From: Leptonema illini DSM 21528
GTDB lineage: Bacteria; Spirochaetota; Leptospiria; Leptospirales; Leptonemataceae
Length of the DNA stretch: 64,000 bases
NCBI RefSeq assembly: GCF_000243335.1
Contig: NZ_JH597773.1
Coordinates: forward strand, 2,916,983-2,980,982
Direction of reading: 5' to 3'
Under the pieces are notes generated by a model. The model was given only the letters and a program-made list of their open reading frames with translations. It was not told where the DNA came from and did not search any database. Positions 16,459 to 25,454 of the stretch are shown here, in pieces. Each line of letters opens with the position of its first letter. Position 1 is the stretch's first letter. The position numbers were made by a program, and so were the translations under genes.

Positions 16459-17664
16459 ATGACCGTTCGCGAATACTTGAACTCCGTCTTTATACGCTCG
16501 CCGGGCGAGATTCCGGCGTTGACCGGCTTTCGCGGCGTGGCGATCTTTATGCTCTATTATGTGCATCTGTTTCGCAATTATGAGGCGCAGATTATCGAGA
16601 AGAACTTTTTCCTCAGCACTTTCCTGCATAACGGTTCGGCCTCTATCGACATGTTTTTCGTTCTGAGCGGCTTTCTCATTGCCGGTCCGCTTTTAAAAGA
16701 GCTGCGTAAATCGGGAACGATCAACCTGAAGGCCTTCTATATAAAAAGGTCTTTACGTATATTTCCGCCCTATTACATCTTTCTTGCGCTTCAGTTCTTC
16801 CTGATCATTCCCTTTTTCGCCAGAGGCGGAGGGGAGTTCGGCGAGATGCTCATGTCGACTCGCTGGCGAATCGTTTTCGACCTTACCTATATCAGCAACT
16901 ACTATCCAGGAACTCTGTTTCACGGCTGGTCCCTTTCCCTCGAAGAACAGTTTTACATGATCTTCCCGCTCTTCCTGATGCTCGTATTCCACCGCATTCC
17001 AGAGCGTTTCCAGCTTCCGTCACTCTGGGTGCTTGTACTGTTGCCGATGGCTTACAGATTGTACATTCTGCCTGCCATAGCGGCGCAACCGCACCCTTCC
17101 GGTCCGTATCAGGCCTGGATCTATTTTCCATTTCACGGGCACATCGACTCCGTCATCATCGGAATCATCACAGCTTACATTTATCAATTCCGCAGGCACT
17201 GGGTTGACTATGTCTACGACAGACCGGCTCTGAAGTCCGCATTGCTGGGTGCGTCCGTCATCCTCTTTTTTGCCTACTCGATCTTCGTTTTCGAGTATCT
17301 GCCGACAATTGAAGGCATGGTCGTTCGGTTTCCGGTGTTCTCGATTCTTTCGGCCTTAATTATGATCCTTTCCATTCCCGAAGGCGGATGGGTGAACCGT
17401 GTCCTTTCATGGAAATGGTTTATTCCCGCGGCCAAACTCTCTTACTGCGCCTATATCATTCATATCGTAGTGATGATCCCGCTCTCTCGTAAGATCTTTG
17501 GCGGCGGCGAGCTTCACTACTACCACATCTTCCTCTGGTTCATTCCAATCGGGCTGGTGATCTTCTTCTTCGCCTATCTCTTCCATCTTGTAGCCGAACG
17601 ACCGTTTATGATCTGGAAGGATCGGTATACCGATATGTTGAAGGCCCGTAGAGCGGCTGCTTGA
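16459..17664 (+). CDS. Acyltransferase 3 family membrane protein (OafA/YrhL-like)
   Basis: A 401-aa integral membrane O-acyltransferase. The family pattern is clear: PALTGFRGVAIFMLYYVHLFR (with the catalytic-type His and RG near the N-terminus), FFVLSGFLIAGPLL, a RRIFPPYY-like KRSLRIFPPYY, and SWSLSLEEQFY as GWSLSLEEQFYMIFPLFL. About ten membrane helices follow. It probably acetylates or acylates a cell-surface polysaccharide. The ATG at 16459 has AGGA upstream and is preferred over GTG 16435. It is divergent from the WPFY-repeat gene across 40 bp. Confidence 0.88.
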   Translation: MTVREYLNSVFIRSPGEIPALTGFRGVAIFMLYYVHLFRNYEAQIIEKNFFLSTFLHNGSASIDMFFVLSGFLIAGPLLKELRKSGTINLKAFYIKRSLRIFPPYYIFLALQFFLIIPFFARGGGEFGEMLMSTRWRIVFDLTYISNYYPGTLFHGWSLSLEEQFYMIFPLFLMLVFHRIPERFQLPSLWVLVLLPMAYRLYILPAIAAQPHPSGPYQAWIYFPFHGHIDSVIIGIITAYIYQFRRHWVDYVYDRPALKSALLGASVILFFAYSIFVFEYLPTIEGMVVRFPVFSILSALIMILSIPEGGWVNRVLSWKWFIPAAKLSYCAYIIHIVVMIPLSRKIFGGGELHYYHIFLWFIPIGLVIFFFAYLFHLVAERPFMIWKDRYTDMLKARRAAA

Positions 17665-17708
17665 ACCAGCCTGAACGCTCGTAACCGTCTTAGCGCAATG
17701 AGACCGAG

Positions 17709-17741
17709 AACGGACAGGCGGATCGCCCGCAGCTGTCCGTT
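17709..17741. other. Strong intergenic hairpin after the acyltransferase gene
   Basis: AACGGACAG pairs with CTGTCCGTT, and an inner GCGG pairs with CCGC around a 5-nt loop. No T-run follows. A second inverted repeat (GCCAGCC/GGCTGGC) lies just downstream near 17757-17792. Either could end transcription of the acyltransferase gene with Rho or act as an mRNA 3' end. Confidence 0.4.
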
Positions 17742-17799
17742 GCGCCCGACGACAAAGCCAGCCCCCTGATCACCCTGACCTCAAGGCTGGCCTCTGGAC

Positions 17800-17831
17800 A
17801 AAAGAAAAGGCCGGCTTTTGAGGCCGACCTT
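17800..17831 (-). terminator. Rho-independent terminator of the LysM gene
   Basis: On the minus strand, AAGGTCGGC-CTCAAAA-GCCGGCCTT forms a 9-bp stem with one G-U pair, followed by TTCTTTT. It lies 29 nt after the LysM gene stop. Confidence 0.85.
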
Positions 17832-17859
17832 CTCAGTCTGTTTTAACAGTTCCTTTGAA

Positions 17860-18501
17860 TTACTTCGCAGGAATCTTAAGAACATCACCCGGACGGATTT
17901 TATTCCACTGAACCTTCGGGTTTGCCTTCTGGATATCAGCAGCCGGTACTCCGGTTTTCTGAGCGATTTTGCTGAGCAAATCCCCTGCGACAACGGTGTA
18001 GGTCGTCTCAGCGGAAGCAGGCTTTTCCTGTTCTGGCTTAGCTTGCTCGGGTTTGGCGGGTTCCTGCTCTGGCTTTGCCTGCTCGGGTTTCGCAGGTTCT
18101 TGCTGCGGCTTTGCAGGCTCGCTGATAGCCGGCTTCGTCGGAGCCTTATCTTTACCACACTGTCCCTTGATCAGGTAGAACCCGACGATCAGAACGATGG
18201 CAAGGACGGCAATGCCGATCATGCGGAAGCGAGAAGATTCTCCACCCTGCTCTTCCGATGCAGAAGATGCATAGGATACGTTGTCGTCGCGCATCGATGA
18301 GCTGTAGATGTCGCTGTCTTCGTATCTATTTGAAACTTCAGAGTCAAATACGGATGTTTGCAGGGCCTCAAGGCTACGGGTCGACGAGCTGGTCTTCTTC
18401 GCAGCCTTTTTAGTCGACTTTTTGACTGCCTTTTTAGCAGTCTTCTTTGCAGCTTTCTTGGCTGACTTTTTGGCGGATTTCTTGGTGGCCATGTTGCCCA
18501 T
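17860..18501 (-). CDS. LysM membrane protein with histone-H1-like lysine/alanine tail
   Basis: A 213-aa protein with four parts. Residues 7-36 are KKxAKK repeats (KKSAKKAAKK, TAKKAVKKST) like bacterial histone-H1-type tails. Residues 40-92 are Ser/Asp/Glu-rich linker. One membrane helix spans 93-112. Residues 128-162 are Pro/Glu/Lys repeats (EPAKPEQAKPEQ), and a C-terminal LysM domain (168-212: YTVVAGDLLSKIAQKTGV...VLKIP) follows. LysM domains bind peptidoglycan. RFR before the helix favours the N-terminus in the cytoplasm, so the tail would face DNA and the LysM the wall. DNA binding is inferred. A second start at Met4 is possible. Its own terminator follows. Confidence 0.85.
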   Translation of the reverse strand: MGNMATKKSAKKSAKKAAKKTAKKAVKKSTKKAAKKTSSSTRSLEALQTSVFDSEVSNRYEDSDIYSSSMRDDNVSYASSASEEQGGESSRFRMIGIAVLAIVLIVGFYLIKGQCGKDKAPTKPAISEPAKPQQEPAKPEQAKPEQEPAKPEQAKPEQEKPASAETTYTVVAGDLLSKIAQKTGVPAADIQKANPKVQWNKIRPGDVLKIPAK

Positions 18502-18696
18502 TCTGTAAACGATTCGCCGGATTCAAGAATTTTTCCCTCTGTTTTGATAAGAATGCGCTCCGGAAGAAATTTTTTTTCATAACGCCGGCCTGGAAAGGGG
18601 GAATGCTTCCTGTATGTGATTCTCAGAGTGAACCGGTGCCTTGATTGCGCGGCGATTATCAGTTGCCCTGCGCCGTTTCTACATTTTTATGGGATT

Positions 18697-19152
18697 GTGA
18701 ATCGGAAGCTTGCTCTGACCCTGGTCCTCATCCTTGCCGGACTCGGCGGTCTTTACCTCTTCTCGGGCTCGCTCATTCAGGAATCCGTCGTCATCGCCGA
18801 TGCCGACATGATTGCGAGCGATCCGCAACGTTATCAGGACCGTGAGCTTCGTGTTCGCGGTTTTGTGAAGCCCGGCTCCATCGTTCGCACGGCCAACCAG
18901 GCCAGCTTTGTCATCGAACATAACGGCAAAGAGCTGCCTGTCTTCTTTACCGGTCGCACTCAGCTGCCCGATACGTTCGCCGATGCCGCTCCCGTGCGCG
19001 CCGACGGACATCTGGAGAACGGCCAGCTTGTATCGACCCGCGTCGAGGCGAAGTGCGCCTCAAAATACGATGCCGAATATGCCGAAGGCAAGGCGCATCC
19101 GGCGTCTATTTCTCTTGAGTATAACGACTACAAAAAAAATAAAAGCCCCTGA
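18697..19152 (+). CDS. ccmE: Cytochrome c maturation haem chaperone CcmE, CxxxY type
   Basis: A membrane-anchored periplasmic haem chaperone that receives haem from CcmC and passes it to CcmF. Starting at GTG 18697 gives 151 aa: a short basic N-terminus, membrane helix 4-24, and an OB-fold (DRELRVRGFVKPGSI...VEAKCASKYD). The usual covalent haem ligand is a histidine in a KHxxxY motif. Here C120 and Y124 form C-A-S-K-Y, the CxxxY variant known from some archaea and delta-proteobacteria. A longer frame from GTG 18616 adds residues without homology. It starts the ccm cluster and is 11 nt from ccmF. Confidence 0.88.
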   Translation: MNRKLALTLVLILAGLGGLYLFSGSLIQESVVIADADMIASDPQRYQDRELRVRGFVKPGSIVRTANQASFVIEHNGKELPVFFTGRTQLPDTFADAAPVRADGHLENGQLVSTRVEAKCASKYDAEYAEGKAHPASISLEYNDYKKNKSP

Positions 19153-19163
19153 GTGGAGAGAGC

Positions 19164-21742
<2,579 letters not shown>

Positions 21743-21743
<1 letters not shown>

Positions 21744-21892
21744 TGGTCCTCTGGATCGTCATCTTCCTGTTTATTCTGACCGGCGTTCTCGCCGGTCTTC
21801 GATTCCTAAAAAAGAAAGATCCTTTCGGCGGCCTTGATTCAGAGACACAATCGAAGAACGATTCTGCCGGAGATTCCGGAAACCATACATGA
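21743..21892 (+). CDS. Small single-pass membrane protein in the ccm cluster (CcmD-like position)
   Basis: A 49-aa ORF. One N-terminal membrane helix (VLWIVIFLFILTGVLAGL) is followed by LKKKDPFGGLD and an acidic tail. It begins on the last base of the ccmF stop (TGATG) and ends overlapping the next gene as ATGA, so it fits translational coupling on both sides. Size and topology recall CcmD or other small Ccm assembly factors, but the sequence has no family hallmark that I recognise. Confidence 0.65.
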
Positions 21893-23220
21893 CTCAACTG
21901 ATCGGTATTCTCAGCGTTATTGCCATCCTTATTCTTATCGCCTTTCTCTTCTGGCCCGTTCTTCGAGATAGCTCGGGTAACGACTTCTATCGCACAGGCA
22001 TCACGAAGAAGAAAGAACGCCAGACGCGCGAAGAGTTTCTGCTGCGCCGCATCGCCGACCTCGATCTCGATCGCGATAGCGGCAAGCTCAGCGCCGAGGA
22101 ACATGCAGAATTGATCCGCCCGCTTCGCGAAGAGCTTGATGCCGTCGTCGGCGCCGCTCGTGCCGATGCCGAAAGTGCGGATGCTGGCAAAACCGATGGA
22201 CGCACTCGAACGCCCGTAGCATTGCTCTTTCTCTTCGCCGGCATGGCACTGGCACCGGCGCTTCATGCAGCTCCAGTCGCCGTCGAAGGCCGCATCATCA
22301 ACGGAACAACCGGACAGCCGGCTCGCGTAGAGCAGCTTGAGCTTCTGAAGATCCAGGAAGGCATGCAGGTCGTCGAAACGCTAAAAGCGGCCGGGCCGAA
22401 TTTTCGCTTCACACCGATCGAACAGGCCGGAGCGCCGCTGCTTGTGCGGGCGACCTATGCGGGCGATAGCTTCATATCGGTGATCCCACCCGTTGAAAGG
22501 CCCGGACAGGAAGCGCTGCAAACGGACCTCACCGTCTACGAACGCGGAGCTCGCATCGACGATATCGAGTTCCATTCCGGATTGCAGATCTCCAGGCTGC
22601 GAGAAGGCCTCGACGTCACTCTTGTATATGCCATCAACAACAACTCAAAGCCGGGGCGCTCTTTCGACATATCTGATCTGACCTTTCCCGTGCCCGCCGA
22701 CGCAAAAGAGCTGCGCGTCAGCGTCGCCCATCAGTCGGGCGGTATGCCCGTCACTCTCGAACCCGAGACCGTAACTGGCGGCATCCGGCTCAAGCGGGCG
22801 CTACGTCCCGGTATGTCTGAGCTGTCCATACGTTTCGTCACCGATACGCATATCTTCAAAGACCGCGTCGATTTCACGAAGGATCTGCTCGTGAACCGCG
22901 GCGACGGCCGGCCCTTCTTTCGCGTGCTGATCTGGCGACCGGCCGATGCCATCCCCGCAATCACGGGAGGCAATGGAACGGAGCTTGACATCCCGAATCT
23001 TGGCAAGGCCATGCAGGTCGTATACGACGAAGATGAAGTGATCTACGAATTCAAGGCCGGCGGCATCTGGTTTGAGAATCCGATGGCATCGGACGAAAAT
23101 CCGATCTTCGATCACCCCTGGAAAAGCGGCATCGGAGTGCTTCTCGGTCTGACCATTCTGCTGCTCTTTCTCTCCATTCTCACGGGATCGAAGTTCCGAC
23201 TGACGCGCGACGAGAAATAA
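21889..23220 (+). CDS. CcmI-like N-terminus fused to a periplasmic domain protein
   Basis: A 443-aa protein. An N-terminal helix (LIGILSVIAILILIAFLFWPVL) is followed by a cytoplasmic stretch, LLRRIADLDLDRDSGKLSAEEH. This resembles the N-terminal region of CcmI/CycH-like proteins (FDRDxGKLSxEDY). A second hydrophobic segment near residues 112-130 precedes a large periplasmic beta-rich domain (about 132-415), and a C-terminal membrane helix ends at SKFRLTRDEK. It sits between the 49-aa ORF and ccmA. A role in apocytochrome handling is inferred from position. The periplasmic half might instead be a carboxypeptidase-regulatory-like or redox-inactive scaffold domain. Confidence 0.65.
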   Translation: MTQLIGILSVIAILILIAFLFWPVLRDSSGNDFYRTGITKKKERQTREEFLLRRIADLDLDRDSGKLSAEEHAELIRPLREELDAVVGAARADAESADAGKTDGRTRTPVALLFLFAGMALAPALHAAPVAVEGRIINGTTGQPARVEQLELLKIQEGMQVVETLKAAGPNFRFTPIEQAGAPLLVRATYAGDSFISVIPPVERPGQEALQTDLTVYERGARIDDIEFHSGLQISRLREGLDVTLVYAINNNSKPGRSFDISDLTFPVPADAKELRVSVAHQSGGMPVTLEPETVTGGIRLKRALRPGMSELSIRFVTDTHIFKDRVDFTKDLLVNRGDGRPFFRVLIWRPADAIPAITGGNGTELDIPNLGKAMQVVYDEDEVIYEFKAGGIWFENPMASDENPIFDHPWKSGIGVLLGLTILLLFLSILTGSKFRLTRDEK

Positions 23221-23221
23221 G

Positions 23222-23944
23222 ATGCTGCGGCTCGAAAAGCTCAGTCGGGCCTACGGGCATCATACGGTCCTTCATGAGATCGACATCGAGCTGAAAGACG
23301 GCGAGATCGTCTGTGTGATGGGACCGAACGGAGCCGGTAAAACGTCGCTTGTCGAGGCTATCCTTTCACATAACCGTCCGGCCGGCGCCCGGCTTTTCTT
23401 TCACGGCGAAGAGATTCGCGGCATCGAGGCGCATAATCGCTTCCTCTCTCGCTGCGCGTATCTGGGCCACGAACCCGGACTGATGTATGATCTGAGCGCC
23501 CTTGAGAATCTAAAATTCTTCGCCGACTTCCACTGCACGGTCCGCCCGACAGAAGAGAGGCTGCGTGCGTTGCTTGCCGCCGTCGGACTGGAACGTCGAG
23601 CCAATGATGCGGCTCGTATCTTCTCACGCGGAATGCGACAGAGGCTGGGGCTTGCGCGCTGCCTGCTGCATGATCCCGATATGCTCTTTCTTGACGAGCC
23701 GTTAACGGGACTTGATCAGGAAGGCATCAAAAGATTGATCGAACTTCTGCGCCCGGTTCGCGAACGCCGCGCATCCGCCCTTATCATCACGCATGACGAC
23801 GCTCCCTTTCTCGACGTCGCCGACCGCTATCTTTTCATCAAAGACGGTCGGCTTGTCGCCGACATCGAACGGAACCGATACACAGATGCCGCACGACGGC
23901 ATCTGCGTTCGCTTCTCAGTACGGACGATGCGGTCGTCCGCTGA
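23222..23944 (+). CDS. ccmA: ABC transporter ATPase, CcmA-like
   Basis: A 240-aa ATP-binding subunit. Walker A is GPNGAGKT (34-41), the signature region reads FSRGMRQRLGLAR, Walker B is DMLFLDEP, and the switch region is IITHDD. In other bacteria CcmA works with CcmB and CcmC to release holo-CcmE. Neither partner gene is in this window. The start is one base after the previous gene and the 3' end overlaps the convergent pfk gene by 29 bp. Context makes CcmA the best call, but a generic exporter ATPase cannot be excluded. Confidence 0.8.
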   Translation: MLRLEKLSRAYGHHTVLHEIDIELKDGEIVCVMGPNGAGKTSLVEAILSHNRPAGARLFFHGEEIRGIEAHNRFLSRCAYLGHEPGLMYDLSALENLKFFADFHCTVRPTEERLRALLAAVGLERRANDAARIFSRGMRQRLGLARCLLHDPDMLFLDEPLTGLDQEGIKRLIELLRPVRERRASALIITHDDAPFLDVADRYLFIKDGRLVADIERNRYTDAARRHLRSLLSTDDAVVR

Positions 23945-25130
23945 TCTTCTCGCCTTTCATCGCCACGTGCGCATCCATCGGACGGCCGAAGCAGAGGCCA
24001 AGCGATTCATAGACCTTCACGTCGCCTTCGTCGATGAAGCGCTGCTGGATGGCGTCTTTGATATCCATATACTGCACCATGCCGTTGCGCGAACCGGCGA
24101 CGGTTACGCCAAAGGTGCCTTCAAGGGCAAGGTGCACGGCGCCGGCGCCGACTTCGAGGCCGAAGCAGGCATCGACGGGCGTGGTGAAGCCGCAGCGCAC
24201 AAGGTGGCCTGGACGAAGCTCACGCACCTCGGGAATCTCGTACACACCGTCGACGAACTGGCCCGTGCGCTTCATGAATTCACGAATCTCGGGATCTTTC
24301 TTGATGCGATCTTCGATCTGTTTTACGACGTAACGGCCCGCTCCCATCAGCTTCTTATGGCCGAACGAATCAAGCGGCGCATTCGGGTCGACCAGCTCGT
24401 TACCCGAAGCGTCGCGCAGGCCTTCTGCGACGACGATCATAACCGTGCCGGCATGCACGTCGCTTTTACCGATGCGATCAAAAAGACGGTCACGAACGAA
24501 CTTATAGAGAAAATCAAAATCAACGGGAATCTCGGGAACGAGCACCGCATCGGCGCCGGCCGCGACGCCGCCGCGGAAGGCCGTATGGCCTGCATAGCGA
24601 CCGAAGACTTCCATGACGATGACGCGGTTATGCGTTCTGCCTGTGGTCCGCAGATCACGTGCAAACTCGGCGATACGCTGAATGGTGCTATCACCGCCGA
24701 CCGAGTAGGTCATCAGGTCGAGATCCATCGTTTTGGGAATATGAATGCACTTGATTCCCTGTTCGCTCAGATCGGCAACGACAGAGCCTGTATCGTCGCC
24801 GCCGGCGATGAGCAGGGCGTCGATGTTGAATTTCTTGAGTCCGTCACGAATGCGCTCGTATTTATGCTCGTCTTGAATCTTTGAAACTTTCACGCGAGAG
24901 TTCCCGGCCTCTGAGCCTGCCGCGCAGATGTCGATCTGCTCGATGCGATCCTGCGTGAGCTCGGTGATGCGATCGAAGGTGACGAGATTATAAAGCCCCG
25001 CATAACCATTGGGGATGATAAAAGACTTCAGGCCTCTATTCTGTGCCGTAAGGGCGATGCCGCGAATCACGGCGTTCAGACCGCCGCAGTCGCCGCCCGA
25101 TGTGATGATACCGATGTTCTTGATTGCCAT
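23916..25130 (-). CDS. 6-phosphofructokinase, probably pyrophosphate-dependent
   Basis: A 404-aa phosphofructokinase-family enzyme that phosphorylates fructose-6-phosphate in glycolysis. GGDCGGLNAVIRG starts the fold. Two positions separate ATP and PPi enzymes: GGDDT (110-114) has Asp where ATP-type enzymes have Gly, and PKT (132-134) has Lys where ATP-type enzymes have Gly. Both indicate PPi as donor. The catalytic segment reads TMDLD instead of the usual TIDND, keeping both aspartates (D136, D138) but replacing Ile and Asn. The GRYAGHTA and MGAGRY substrate motifs are present. The pfk gene lies downstream of the tRNA operon terminator. Confidence 0.88.
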   Translation of the reverse strand: MAIKNIGIITSGGDCGGLNAVIRGIALTAQNRGLKSFIIPNGYAGLYNLVTFDRITELTQDRIEQIDICAAGSEAGNSRVKVSKIQDEHKYERIRDGLKKFNIDALLIAGGDDTGSVVADLSEQGIKCIHIPKTMDLDLMTYSVGGDSTIQRIAEFARDLRTTGRTHNRVIVMEVFGRYAGHTAFRGGVAAGADAVLVPEIPVDFDFLYKFVRDRLFDRIGKSDVHAGTVMIVVAEGLRDASGNELVDPNAPLDSFGHKKLMGAGRYVVKQIEDRIKKDPEIREFMKRTGQFVDGVYEIPEVRELRPGHLVRCGFTTPVDACFGLEVGAGAVHLALEGTFGVTVAGSRNGMVQYMDIKDAIQQRFIDEGDVKVYESLGLCFGRPMDAHVAMKGEKISGRPHRPY

Positions 25131-25170
25131 AGCGGGATGATGCTATGAGCATCGCCGTGCTTACAAGCAG

Positions 25171-25200
25171 AAAAAGAAAAGGCCCCTCACGGAGCCTTTC
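25171..25200 (-). terminator. Rho-independent terminator after the tRNA genes
   Basis: On the minus strand, AAAGGCTCC-GTGA-GGGGCCTTTT forms an imperfect hairpin followed by CTTTTTC. It lies between tRNA-Tyr and pfk. Confidence 0.75.
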
Positions 25201-25224
25201 AATTCTTAAACAATTTGAGAGATG

Positions 25225-25309
25225 TGGGCAGGGGAGGATTCGAACCTCCGTAACCCTCTCGAGTGCCAGATTTACAGTCTGGTGCCATTAGCCGCTCGGC
25301 CACCTACCC
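25225..25309 (-). tRNA. tRNA-Tyr (GUA)
   Basis: 85 nt with a long variable arm (class II). The acceptor GGGTAGG pairs with CCTGCCC and the discriminator is A. The anticodon loop CTGTAAA gives GTA. The T-arm is GGAGGTTCGAATCCTCC. It is the second gene of a tRNA-Thr/tRNA-Tyr unit with 7 nt between them. Confidence 0.97.
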
Positions 25310-25316
25310 ATTCGCT

Positions 25317-25389
25317 TGCTGCCTGTAGGCCTCGAACCCACGACCTGCTGATTACAAATCAGCTGCTCTACCGACTGAGCTAAGGCAGC
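25317..25389 (-). tRNA. tRNA-Thr (UGU)
   Basis: 73 nt. The acceptor GCTGCCT pairs with AGGCAGC and the discriminator is A. The anticodon loop TTTGTAA gives TGT. The T-arm reads GTGGGTTCGAGGCCTAC. It is followed by tRNA-Tyr. Confidence 0.97.
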
Positions 25390-25402
25390 TACTACTGTGC
25401 CC

Positions 25403-25430
25403 CTTGTACGCAGGCCCTCTCTGGCGTCAA
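25403..25430 (-). promoter_or_regulatory. Promoter of the tRNA-Thr/tRNA-Tyr unit
   Basis: On the minus strand, TTGACG (25430-25425), a 16-bp spacer and TACAAG (25408-25403). The predicted start is at about 25396, 7 nt before tRNA-Thr. The boxes match those of the 5S genes. Confidence 0.6.
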
Positions 25431-25454
25431 CCGTTTTCGGTATGCACAATCGGA

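Noticed and set aside
23793-24884. A 363-aa open frame antisense to pfk
   Set aside because: No motifs, and the opposite strand encodes a complete phosphofructokinase.
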